A stretch of DNA of 64,000 nt from Silene latifolia (lineage: Eukaryota > Streptophyta > Magnoliopsida > Caryophyllales > Caryophyllaceae), in assembly GCF_048544455.1 (NCBI RefSeq), contig NC_133532.1, positions 15,130,948 to 15,194,947 of the forward strand, given 5' to 3'. The notes under the pieces are model-generated. The model had not been told where the DNA came from and did no database searches. It saw only the letters and a list, made by a program, of their open reading frames with translations. The position numbers and the translations under genes are program-made. Below are positions 53,735 through 64,000 of this stretch, piece after piece. How positions within the stretch are numbered: the first letter of the stretch is position 1; each line of letters starts with the position of its first letter.

Positions 53735-54179
53735 GTGGCGTCTACCACTTGGAGTGACTGCGACGGCGTCCAACCTCTTGGGGTGACTGCCGTGGCGTCT
53801 ACTACTTGGGGTGACTGCGACGGCGCCTATTTCTTCATGAGAGGCTAGTGGCGTCTACCACTTGGAGTGACTGCGACGGCGTCCAACCTCTTGGGGTGAC
53901 TGCCGTGGCGTCTACTACTTGGGGTGACTGCGACGGCGCCTATTTCTTCATGAGACTGCCGTGGCGTCTACCACTTGGAGTGACTGCGACGGCGTCCAAC
54001 CTCTTGGGGGTCGCCGTGGCGTCTACTACTTGGGGTGACCGCGACGCGCCTATTTCTTCATGAGGCGCCGTGGCGTCTACCACTTGGAGTGACTGCGACG
54101 GCGTCCAACCTCTTGGGGTGATCGCTAGTGGCGTCTACTACTTGGGGTGACTGCGACGGCGCCTATTTCTTCATGAGAT
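53735..54179. repeat. Tandem array, about 112-bp unit, four copies
   Basis: Units start 'gtggcgtctaccacttgg(a)' at 53735, 53849, 53961 and 54070, with periods of 114, 112 and 109 bp. Each unit is itself two related halves ('..accacttggagtgactgcg' and '..actacttggggtgactgcg'), ending 'tatttcttcatgag'. The array is GC-rich and noncoding, inside the Tat-like element. Confidence 0.9.
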
Positions 54180-57100
54180 TGCCGCTCTTGTCGGTATGAC
54201 AGTGTGAGCCGACATTCGCTATCGATAAAGACCGCCGCTCTTGTCGGTATGACAGTGTGAGTCGGCGTCACGCTTTCTAGCGACTATGGGAAGAGTGAAC
54301 ATTTTGATGGAAGACTTGGATGATTTTTCATTTAGGTAAAAACATGCGTCGGGGTGCCCACAGCTGTTTTGGACACCTCCGCCGCTACATAGGTTATTCC
54401 CGAGATTATCAGCGTCCTAATGGCCTGTCGAAGGCACAACGTCCTAGTTAGCCGCTAGTTACATCCATGAGGTCGCCCTCCTGTTGTAAGGATAGACCTT
54501 TCCCTTTCTCTGACTTCTTTGCCACTTTGAGGGATTGCATGTTGCATCCTCGGCGGCTATCCGGACGTTGACCATCTCGTCATTCTCGTCTTTGGAGACG
54601 AGCTTATGTGCTTCCCCCCGGTCCGAGACATACATCGGTGTTAGGCCCGGATGGACATCACCGCGTCGGCCTCGCTCAGGGTGACTCGGCCTATGAGAAC
54701 GTTGTAGGCGGACGAGCCGTCGATGACCACGAACTCAGCTAGGACATTTCTAGCCGCATTCTTTTCGCCGAACGTCACCGGGAGTCTGATTGATCCCAGT
54801 GGTACCAAGCCGGCCCCAGAGAAGCTGTATAGTGGGTTGGTGCAGGGGCTCAAGTCCTTGACTTTCAGGCCGAGGCTGAGGAAGCACTCCCTGAACATGA
54901 TATTCGTGTACGCACCTGTGTCAATCAGGCACCTCTTGACCAGGTGGTTGGATATGTCCAAATTGACTACAAGTGGGTCGCTGTGAGGAGCGATGACTCC
55001 TTCGTAGTCCTTCCTTCCGATGGTTATATCGGGGATGTTGGAAGCGGGGATCGCTGTGTTGGGCACAAAGTTGATGGCCTGATATAGCTCGTTCAGGTGC
55101 CGTTTGTGCCCATGAGCGGACCCTCCGTTCTCGTTGCCCCCGATGACAACATGGATCACCCCTATCCGTTCAAGACGGATTTCTTACCCGAGTCGGCGTC
55201 GGTCTTTTGGCCTTTGGCAACGTACTTGCCGAGGCTCCCCTTCCGGATCAGCTCTTCAATGGAGTTCTTTAGATGCCGGCAGTCGTTGGTTAAATGGGTG
55301 TGGTGTGGCCGTGGTACTCACGATCGGCTCGTGTCACCGTCACTTTTTGGCTTGGGGGTCTCTCCCACTTCGGCCCTCGCTTTTGCTCGGGCAAAGACCT
55401 CGGCGCCGATACGACGAGAGGGGTCTTATCACTATACCGCCTCTGGTGGTACGTTCCCGAACTCCACCCGGCGCCCGTCGAGTCCTGTCTCCTGGCAGGT
55501 TTGTCCGACCGTGACCTATTGTTCTCACGGCGTCTTTCGTCGGACCGTGACCCGTTGTTGTCACGGCGTCTCTCATCCGGGTTGTCCTCCCGGTGACTCT
55601 TCTTTTCTGAGTGCTCGGCCTCGCTGGGGCCTACCCAGGTCTTGTGATAGTCCTCTACCTTGATGGCACGGTCGGCCATTTTTCTAGCGGCGTCCAAGTT
55701 GACCCTCCGCACTTGATGAGCTCATTTTTCAAGTCTCCCCTTGGGAGGCCCTTCATCAGCGCGAAGGCCGCCAATTCGGGATTAATTTCTCGAATCTGCT
55801 GGACCTTTCCGTCGAACCTCTTCACGTAGCTTCGTAGAGACTCGCCCCCCTCCTGTTTGATAGTTAGGAGGTCCGATGTCTCCACGGCCCTTCTCTTGTT
55901 GCAAAGAGTCTTTGGGCTAGAAAGGCGTCTCTTAGGTCGGCGTAATAGTATACCGAGCCGTCGGGAAGCCCCTTGTACCAACTTTGAGCCATCCCATGCA
56001 AAGTTGTCGGAAAGACTCGGCACCAGACCTCATCGGGCTGCTCCCATACCGACATGTAAGACTCGAAAGCCTCAGCGTGGTCGGCTGGATCACTGTCTCC
56101 CTTGTATGATAGAGGTGGCAACTTGAGCTTAGTTGGCACCTGGACGTCTAGGACGTAGGCATTGAGGGGCTGTCTGACCGCGTATCGAACGACGCGCGGC
56201 GATCGGCTCCTCGCATTCCTAATCCGGCTCCTCTCCTCGTAGCGGGAAGGACTTCTTCTTCGACTCGGACTTCTTCTCCAACTCTGCTGAGTCGGACTCC
56301 TCTGGTTCCTTTGGGGTAAGCCTCGTTCGTGTTGCGGGGACGCTGTCCTCCCATGAGTGCGGGAGGGACTTAGGTCTACCACGCCCACTTTGGGCTCCCC
56401 CGGTGACTTGGCTGGGTCGGCTTCTCCCAATGCTCCGTTCAGATTTCTCGGAGTCACGTTTTGGGCCCTGGTCTCCTGGGCGTTTTCCGCCGCTCTTGTC
56501 GGCGTGACAGTGTGAGCAGGCGTATTACTAATTAGGTCCAGGACCATCTTTAGTTTTGCTATGTCAACCACGTGTCCCATGATGGTGACCTGGTTGGCTG
56601 GCAGCGACGTGTCCGGCATTATCGGCATCCCGAACTCCGGTTGGATTACTCCGCCGGTGGAGGGCCGCACGACTCCTGCACTGTTGAAAGTGTCATCGTG
56701 GTAGAATGCGGTTTCGTCGGTCACGACTGCGTCTTGTTGTTTTGACATCTTCTTAGCTTTTTGGGTGGGTTTTTGTTTTTTTTTTTTTTTGTTTGGGAAT
56801 GAATGTGACTAGCTTCTAGTGTCTTTTCCCACAGACGGCGCCAATTGTTCCGGGCGTAATTCCAGAGCAAGTATAGTTACCACCCTTGGCTTGTTGAATG
56901 ATGTCTTGAGTTGGATTCTCCTTTGGTCTTAATCGTTCCTCGCGGCCTCTCCTGCAACAATGAACGAACTGAGGGCTTGGCTTTGTGCCAAGCGTACTCA
57001 CTCCGACGCTCAAGTCAGTAAACTTAAGAGATAAGTTGTTACTTGGCTGAATGTGTATTGTAGAGAGATAAGGAAGATATTACCAGATGAATAGTGTATT

Positions 57101-57458
57101 TAGATTTAGTTGTGGATTAGTTGGGATCCTTTCCTCAATGAAGGTTGAGGAGTATTTATAGGCTTTCACCTTTTGTCACGTAGTGGCCAAGTGGCCAAGT
57201 GGCTAGCAGGTGGAAAGACTGATCTACCCCTCGGTCGAGGGGCCTATGGCTGGCCGGCGGATCCTGTTGACTCGCCGCCGAGGGGTCTTGGATATGAGTA
57301 CGCGGATATGTGTCATTTGGCAGGTTACCATGCCGAGACCAGCCGACGGGCCGATGGGCTGCATCGGCTAGATTGTCCAAGTCGTTGACTTGCTGTGGAT
57401 ATCTTTGACCTTGCTCAATCATGTTGACTTGGTCAGCGGTGCAGAATATGCCCCATCA

Positions 57459-58117
57459 AAAATATTTGTCAAATGAAATGGAAAAGTTTTTATATAAAAT
57501 TATAAATATCACTTGAATATAATATCGGAAATATATATTATATTATAGTTATAATAATAATTAAAAGATTATCCACTATATTTTTTATATCAAATAAATT
57601 ATTTAGGATACTTTTCTAAAATAATTTTTAATAATACAAACTCTTATGAGCTTTATAAGACAATGCTTAAGAGACTCAATTTTTTTTGTCTTGATACCTA
57701 AGTTTCAAGGATGACTTAGATTTATAATCATAGGATCATCCACCTAATAGTAATCTTCCGATGTGGGACAATTATACTATTTATACATAATATATTCATC
57801 ACACCTACATAATTTTTCAATGCGGGACAAATGACATATTAAGAAGTACACCATCTTTTTTAATTATTAAAATATGACTAAATAATAAAACATTCTTCAT
57901 ACCATTGAATTGTTTACATTTTCTATCTTAGCTTGTTCTGCTTGACTGTCTATGTTTCTATATATGGATATTTTTTTTATCAATTAAATGACCCACATAC
58001 CCTTGTCTTTTTTTATACCTTTTGGTGGGTGAGTGCCAAAATTTGAGGAGCTTACATTAGAGTAGTTGTGTAAGTAAACATATGAAAAGCAGAGATACCC
58101 CACTTTCTTAACACAAA
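57459..58117. other. AT-rich spacer with a dispersed repeat
   Basis: The segment about 57636-57840 ('ctttataagacaatgcttaa ... tcataggatcatcc ... gggacaa') recurs, diverged, at 59521-59755. There it is interrupted by a Stowaway-like scrap (ctccctccgatccacacc). No gene is seen. Confidence 0.5.
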
Positions 58118-58369
58118 TACTATCCTACAACCAGTTGTATAGTAGCATTGTACAACCGCCTCAAAGTTATTGAGCTCTTACACAAAGTTGTTGAGCTATT
58201 TGACAAGTTATTGAGCTATTTTACAAAGTTATTGAGCTTAATAATTATTCTGTTAAGCTCAATAACTTTGTATCATAGCTCGATAATTTTGTTAGTAGAG
58301 CTCGATAACTTTATAACAAAGCTCAACTACATTGAATAAGTTGTATATACAACCAGTTGTATAATACAT
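58118..58369. mobile_element. MITE of the 'CTCAATAACTTTGT' family, copy 2
   Basis: Near-identical to 34037-34286 over about 250 bp, with ends 'tatcctacaaccagttgta' and 'tatacaaccagttgtataata' and the same internal 'gttattgagct' repeats. There is no coding. Confidence 0.7.
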
Positions 58370-58449
58370 TAACTGCTTTCTTAATATTTGTGCAAAAAGC
58401 AAATGTAAACAATTCATTGGAAGAGAGGAAGTAGTAAATAATACAACAC

Positions 58450-58675
58450 CAATTCTCATTGAAGACGGACACTTTTCGTCACAAGCTGAAGACGGGCTAA
58501 ATGTCGCCATTTTAACGACAAAATGTGACCATTTTAATGACAAATTATTATAGCTTAGAAAATTGTTCTGGTAACTTTTTTAATTAAAATGGTTACATTT
58601 TCATCTTAAATGGGTCACATTTTACCCCGGCTTCAGCTTGTGACGAAATGTATCCGTCACAAGCAAGACGCTTTG
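58450..58675. mobile_element. Foldback MITE with 'CGTCACAAGC' ends
   Basis: Left 'gaagacggacacttttcgtc', 'acaagctgaagacggg'. Right 'ggcttcagcttgtgacgaaa', 'tgtatccgtcacaagcaag'. The two arms are inverted repeats, with 'aaaatgtgaccattt' words in both arms. The loop is AT-rich. Borders are approximate. Confidence 0.5.
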
Positions 58676-60299
58676 ATAATACAAAATTTATACTCAAATG
58701 AATGCATTTTTTGCGACGAAACATAATATTTAAGTTTCGAAATGTTTTGCATTATACTTTTTTGTTAAATTGATAACCAAACAATTCTTTTATGTAAAAC
58801 CACCAAATTCAAAAGCATAATTTGTTTGAGCTTATAACTATTTATCTTTTTACAGAAAAAATTAAATTAAATTTACATCTCTCCGTCTCATTTTATTAAT
58901 CGTTTTAGGATGTTGCACATAAATTAAAAAAATGTTAGTCTTATCAGGTATATGCAATTATTGATCTTTGAAAATATAAAATAAGTATTTCCACCAATCT
59001 AATTGTTTACATTACAAGTTTTTATTTTATTTTCCTAACACAACTTTTAATATGAAATGGAGGTAGCAATAAGATGTATGAATAAATGCAACGTGTTTTT
59101 TTTTCGGGTGCGATTTCGATTAATGGTTAAAAATTACGATGTATTTTAGTTTTACTTAAACATGTTATGAGGCAAAATTATTACCTATATTTTAAAGTTA
59201 ATTCTACCATTTATCAAAGTAAAAAAAGCTAATTATTGATTTGTTTGTAGATTCATGATTTTTTTTATATAACACCCGATTTTCTTATAATTTATAAATT
59301 TTCTATTTCACTGTAAAGATTCTCATTTTTATGACAGATTAATAACCAATTTAGGTAGCACCATTTTATTTTAAATTGTGATTTTGTTTAATAAAGTTAT
59401 CATATTATCGATTATCTTGAAATAAACATATTATAATATCACTAATATGTAATCTCCTTTATAAATGTTTACATGATTAATATTTGTATGTTAGTGTTAT
59501 TGTAACTCAGGCGTGCCGTTAATACAAACTCTTATTATAAGAGTTCTCTAAGACAATACTTGAGAGACTTAAAAGATTTTGGGTTGATACCTAAGTTTCA
59601 AGAATGTCTCTTATTTATAATCATAGGATCATCCCACCTTATGGTAATTTTCTGATGTAGGACAATTCTACTATTTATACTCCCTCCGATCCACACCAAA
59701 GGTAACACTTACCTAAAACGGACAATCCACCTACATTATTTTTTAATGTGGGATAAATAACATACTAAGACATACAACATCTAAATAAGAACACAACTAT
59801 CATATATCGTATTTATTGGCAATATTGCATTTGTATATACACCCACGTTATTCATTTATTGGGAATATTGCATATGTATATAAACTCCCACGTTAATTAT
59901 TTGTTTTTGTTCTTTATTAATGTTGTCATTGTACTTGCTAATCTAATCTATCTAATTTCTAATTAACTCTCTTTCTTTAAATCTCATCTTAATTTTTCCC
60001 TACTGTCGATTTTTCATGGTTGGAGTTTCGTCCTATATGCTATATGTCTACCTTATCAGGCATCATGATTCATGTATATAATAGTCTCGTGTGTGCATGA
60101 CAGATCACTTATAAAAAACATACGACATTTATAATTTTTGGTGCTACGTATAGTCTTAAAAGCTGCAAAAATTCTATTCCTATAACTCTCCGTTAAAGTT
60201 TGCTTGATGAGTGGATTATGGCATATTATGATTATAGTGAGGGACATAGTAATTATTTGATATTAGTACGTTTTTATTTGTATTATGATTTAATTAAGA
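58676..60299. other. AT-rich spacer before the LINE
   Basis: Contains the second copy of the dispersed repeat (59521-59755) with its Stowaway-like scrap. A short tandem pair with a 43-44 bp period lies at 59811-59899 ('atttattggcaatattgcat'). No gene is recognised. Confidence 0.45.
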
Positions 60300-61690
60300 T
60301 TAACAGAAGAGAGAGAAAGTAGAGAGATGTTCCTTTTAGGGTTATTGTTCTTTGGAGATTAACAATGGTTACCCATAAGCAATTTTCTTCTAAAATTAAC
60401 AGATCTTTACAGAAATCATAGTTAAAAAGTAGATCTAATTTTTTTTCCAGTCAATCAAAAGAAAAACACAAAAATATGATAGGGTGTGATAGAGTTGATG
60501 AAAGTATAGAACAATCAGGAGTGCTGGTCGAAGACGGGGTTTCAACTGCGTCGGGGCTTAAACCGTTTAATATGAATTCGGAACTGGAATCAATTGAGGA
60601 GGAGTTGGATGATGAGGATGGAGAGTGGACTGAGGCTGGCAGCAAGAGCCACGCGAGTTCAACATCTGAAACTTCTAGTATGCTTCAACTCAATTCTGAT
60701 GATGTTCAGTCTGAATTAGACTACTGGTCCAATGCGGTTTTTTGTTATATCTTAGAGGCTAATCCTCCTAAGGTTGTAGTAGATGGGTATGTGAAGAGAG
60801 TCTGGGGTGCGAAAACGATAGATAAGATTGCTTTTAAACCTAATGGGGTATTCTTGGTTAGATTTAAAACCCTGGAGAAAAAGACCCAAGTGCTGCAGGC
60901 GGGGCCATTGTTTTTCGATAATAAACCTGTTATTGTTAAAGAATGGACTCCCTCTTCTGCACTGGCAAAAGAGGATGTTGACAGTATCCGGATATGGATA
61001 AGATTGTATGGTTTGAACCTCAAATTCTGGGGTCCTGCGTTACTTAAGATTGCTGGTCTTATGAGGGAACCTGTTAGACTTGATATTGACACACAGGAGA
61101 AAACTTTCCTTGGATTTGCGAGGGTGATGGTCAAGGTTAAAATTGGTCAACATTTACCTGACTCTGTGAGGTTTGTGGATGAGTTGGATATGCAGCAACA
61201 TTAGATTATTCATTATGAGTGGAAACCAACTAGATGTACTGAGTGTAAAGGATTGGGGCATGAGACCAGTCAGTGTAGGCAGAAGGAAATTAGACAGGAG
61301 AAAATAAAAAAGAAACAGAAACAGATTTGGAGACCTGTTCAGACTAAGCAACCTGAGAAGCCTGTGCAACCTACAGCTGAATTCAATCTAAATATACAGG
61401 AGTTTCCAGTGCTTGGTCCATCGTCTGGGAGTAAAGGAGTTGTGGTGACACCTGCATGTACTCCTGTTAATGCTGGGGTAGGGGCTCCTATGGTTACCCC
61501 AATGCTTGGTATACCTAATAGGGGACCTACTTCAGCAATGAGGCTCCTTACTAGATTGAACAGGCAGGATGGGGGTGGAGGCCAGGATGGCAGTCAACAA
61601 TCATTTCTGGAAAATCTTAATACCACTGAAATTGGAAGTAGTGTTAATGCTGGTGAGAAAGGGGTGGTCAGGCCAACAATTGACTTTACT
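60300..61690 (+). mobile_element. LINE (plant L1 type), 5' part with ORF1
   Basis: ORF1 runs from ATG 60476 to a TAG at 61202-61204. It has an acidic N-terminal part and a DUF4283-like RNA-binding domain ('YVKRVWGAKTIDKIAFKPNG', 'IRIWIRLYGLNLKFWGP'). Just after the TAG the same frame goes on with 'YEWKPTRCTECKGLGHETSQ', a CCHC knuckle (C-x2-C-x4-H-x4-C), and then a Lys/Gln-rich stretch. DUF4283 plus zinc knuckle is the usual ORF1 of plant L1-type LINEs, so the TAG is probably a decay mutation. Downstream the element is cut by an LTR element and resumes at about 63820 with the endonuclease. Confidence 0.8.
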
Positions 61691-63819
61691 CGGTCGAGTA
61701 CCAGCACAGTTCTCAGCATCGTCCATTTTTCGTAAAACAGTCATATCTCACTCGTTACTTGGTCATTTCGGGCGTGTGACCTATCGTTAGAATCCTAAGA
61801 AGACAAGCTATCACCTCCAATTAGAATTACATCAATATCATTTCTAGAACTCGACTTATGGCAGTTTTAAGACAACCCTCCCAAAATCGGTTTTCATACA
61901 AATCAATTTTTTCTTAACAAAACAACTTAAACATGAATAAAACAAACAATAACAACTCAATACTTCTAAAAACCAGTACATAGGTGAATTTTCATCATAT
62001 CCACACGTGCATTAAATACAACATAAACTTACGATAACATACTTAAGCATGCAATACTATATACTATGCATCGCTACTCAAAGTTAAGCATATTACGTCA
62101 TAAATCTGAAAGCCACATAGTAAACACGTAACATGCCAATACTTTTCATGCCAAAACCGTTTCAACTGATTTCACACATCAATTCCATCATGCCTTTCTA
62201 CCACTTTCACAATGTCCTTAACAGATTTTCACACATTACACCTTCTACCACATGTTCCAAGCATTCAATTTCGACACACCACACGCATGAATCAAATAAA
62301 TACACAACACAGTTCCCCTCGTGACCGGCTTGAGTTTGTGAGGGCCATAGTGCGACTTTGGGACGTCTCCCAAGTCCTTGCGGTAGCTCCAAACAACTCT
62401 CCCCGGGTTCATTTTATTTAGACCCCCTAAATTCATTGGGTTCATTGGTTTTAGGTGCCGGAATCGTCGGCTCTGATACCACTTTGTAACACCCCCTCAT
62501 ACCAAGGTACCTTACCAAGGACTACCCTAGCATGAGAGGCTGTTACCATATCGGTTTCCCGAGGTTAGTATATCAAAGTTACCAATTCCAAACAACCTTT
62601 ATTAAAGTATAAAGAGTTAGTGATTACATGTTTCCAAAACCAAACCAAAGTATAACTGTGAAAGGTCTAACAACTACAAAGAATGCAAGCTAAGTCTCTT
62701 GACGGCGGAAGCTAGACTCGAGTGATGACTCCCTATGACTGTCTCATAGCTAAACATCTGCATTACCTGTCACAATCTGCTCACCATCCCCGAATGGATC
62801 ACCGCAGGTTTTACAAAACAACAACGGGGTCAGTACTGTTCAATCAAGATAAGACAAACAAATAATGTAACCGGCTGATCATCCTCCACAGTAACTGACT
62901 ACACACCGAAGTGTGTAGCGCTGCCGGATTACCCATCGCAACAGGTAATCCACTCCGCCGGTGGGGGACCGCAGCCCATCCCCACCAAGTCCAGCTCATC
63001 AACGAGCGACAATCCCTGTCCCTTAATGTGCACATCCCCTCCCGTGACGGGTTCCACGGAGGGCGAACTAGGGTGTGAAGCCACTCCCGCAAGTGACTCC
63101 ACCACAATCACACAACACCACAACATCACAGCTATCACAACACCACAACCGTCACAACACAACCACATCACCACCGTCACCACAACACCCATACTCCGAT
63201 GATCATCAGATAACAATAGTTACAACACAAGCACAATCTTAAATCAATTAACAGTAACTGAGTAGGGAAACCCTACCTTTTCGCAACCCGCTTACGCTGC
63301 AATCAACCATACAAATGCATAACAAATACCACATCGTCACCTACAACAACAATCACATAATTCCAATCACTAACTGCAAAACCCCATTTCCCCCAATTCA
63401 TGATTAAAGGCAAACCTTAGAATTAACCATCAATGACATGGGAATGAGGACTTACCGACGGTGGAATGAACGATTGAATACAAAAGCTACGATGATTACA
63501 CACACAGTGGAAGATTTGGGAGTGATTAGGATATCGTAAAAGTGATTAGGGTTGTGAAAATGATGTTTAGAAACTGCTTTGGCAATTAAATAATCCCTAA
63601 ACACTCCCGCATCAAACCGCTGAATAAATACACGCCAGACCGGATACTCGGTCGAGTGTAGAATATACTCGGTCGAGTATCCTCTACTCGGTCGAGTATT
63701 CATCATACTCGGCCGAGTATTCCTCGGCAGAAGCTAAACAGAACACACACTTAGCACTACTCGACCGAGTAGGCTCTACTCGGTCGAGTACTTAGCTTAA
63801 TAAAATTCGTAGTATTACA
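61691..63819 (-). mobile_element. LTR retrotransposon fragment inserted in the LINE
   Basis: One LTR at 62486-63819 (TGTAACACC ... GTATTACA, ends inverted TGTAA/TTACA). A primer site complementary to initiator tRNA-Met (minus-strand TGGTATCAGAGC) lies at about 62472-62483, so the element runs leftward. About 0.8 kb beyond it (61691-62470) shows no recognisable gag or pol. Its left end shares sequence with 26414-26560. The LTR's right part carries the TACTCG-GT-CGAGTA array. No second LTR is seen and the element is incomplete. Ty3/gypsy is likely from the TGTAACACCCC-type end; lineage uncertain. Confidence 0.65.
63645..63795. repeat. Palindrome-rich array, TACTCG-(GT/GC/AC)-CGAGTA
   Basis: Six near-palindromes of 14 bp occur in about 150 bp: near 63653, 63668, 63686, 63706, 63756 and 63776. 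They differ mainly in the two central bases. A seventh copy lies at the far left border of the same inserted element (about 61688). They lie near the start (in element orientation) of the LTR. Confidence 0.8.
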
Positions 63820-64000
63820 TAACCTACAGACCAACTTGTTGCTGGTGGTGGTTGTCCTATGTGTATGGCTATAACAGACTTAGTGACATAGATTCTTTGT
63901 GGGAATCTTTAGAGGGTATGCATAATAATCTTTAGGGCCCTTGGATGGTTTGTGGTGACTTCAACAATGTCCTGGGCTATGATGAAAGGATTGGCTCAGT
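63820..64000 (+). mobile_element. LINE continued: endonuclease domain
   Basis: The frame reads 'LSYVYGYNRLSDIDSLWESL' and then 'GPWMVCGDFNNVLGYDERIG'. The latter is the GDFN motif of the APE-type endonuclease of plant L1 LINEs. A TAG (63934-63936) separates the two parts, so this copy is not functional. The reverse transcriptase should follow beyond the window. Confidence 0.75.

Larger units (their letters stand above)
51876..57458 (-). mobile_element. Tat-like Ty3/gypsy element with antisense ORF, decayed
   Basis: Fossil LTR element in minus orientation. One LTR is seen, 56846-57458 (TGATGGGGCATATTC ... CGCCCGGAACA). It is followed by the standard primer-site block TTGGCGCCGTCTGTGGG (56829-56845). 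Next come a gag region (about 56750-55290) with an Arg/Ser-rich stretch and the Ty3 gag core ('DPADHAEAFESYMSVWEQPD'), and an aspartic protease (about 55159-54641, 'CLIDTGAYTNIMF'). No reverse transcriptase or integrase is recognised. A tandem-repeat block (53735-54179) lies in their place. Then an ORF on the opposite strand (51878-53304, plus) encodes acidic and coiled-coil protein. Antisense extra ORFs and 3' tandem repeats are known from the Tat lineage (e.g. Retand, Ogre relatives). The element is incomplete, with several breaks. Age cannot be read from a single LTR. Confidence 0.75.

Noticed and set aside
53735-54179. Regularly spaced repeats resembling a CRISPR array
   Set aside because: Units are contiguous near-identical tandem copies without unique spacers, in plant nuclear DNA and inside a retrotransposon.
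55097-55663. Long plus-strand open frames of 126-188 aa
   Set aside because: They are antisense shadows of the GC-rich gag region of the Tat-like element.
57156-57422. Open frames on both strands around 57.2-57.4 kb
   Set aside because: They lie in the LTR of the Tat-like element and show no protein features.
62844-63216. Minus-strand open frames of 87-95 aa
   Set aside because: They lie within the LTR at 62486-63819, are low in complexity and match no family.

Overview
This is nuclear DNA from a flowering plant. Genes are multi-exon with GT..AG introns, the proteins match plant-type families, and the spacers are crowded with Helitrons, MITEs, LTR retrotransposons and a LINE. Short dispersed words of the type 'agacggtctcacatgag', and a Tat-like Ty3 element with an antisense ORF and internal tandem repeats, lean towards Caryophyllales (perhaps Caryophyllaceae). 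That placement is an inference; I see no diagnostic marker gene.

Layout: the 3' end of NUP98 (+, 103-1451) lies tail to tail with an ESCRT-III VPS2 gene (-, 2216-7705, 11 exons). From 7.9 to 14.6 kb is a gene-free block of Helitrons and nested MITEs. Then come a TBC-domain RabGAP (+, 16252-22129), a tRNA-Ile(AAU) gene (+, 23188-23261) and a glycolipid transfer protein gene (+, 24262-25906). A hAT MITE and a decayed Copia element fill 26.9-32.9 kb. A Helitron and a Stowaway MITE (34.3-35.4 kb) precede a ROP-interacting CRIB (RIC) protein gene (+, 37060-38698) and a GH1 beta-glucosidase gene (+, 40678-46502, 13 exons). A chloroplast-biogenesis gene of the MRL7/SVR4 (RCB/NCP) family follows (-, 47187-49392). 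The last 14 kb (50.4-64 kb) holds no recognisable host gene: a Helitron inside a Stowaway MITE, a Tat-like Ty3 fragment, further MITEs, and a LINE split by a second LTR element.

Splicing of all five complete protein-coding genes on both strands could be worked out to an uninterrupted frame with a length typical of the family: VPS2 212 aa, TBC 422 aa, GLTP 202 aa, RIC 225 aa, GH1 525 aa, plus MRL7-like 376 aa (six genes in all). They do unrelated housekeeping jobs (nuclear pore, endosomal sorting, Rab and ROP signalling, sphingolipid transfer, glucoside hydrolysis, plastid transcription); nothing suggests an operon-like or biosynthetic cluster.

I did not find a convincing new biological system. 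The observations most worth a second look are: two near-identical 791/792-bp Helitrons, in the same orientation, just upstream of two different genes; six Helitron 3' ends all on one strand; an Asn-to-His change at the sugar-binding site of the GLTP; an unusual substrate-pocket segment in the beta-glucosidase; and a 32-bp motif shared between the gag-coding part and the tandem-repeat part of the Tat-like element.
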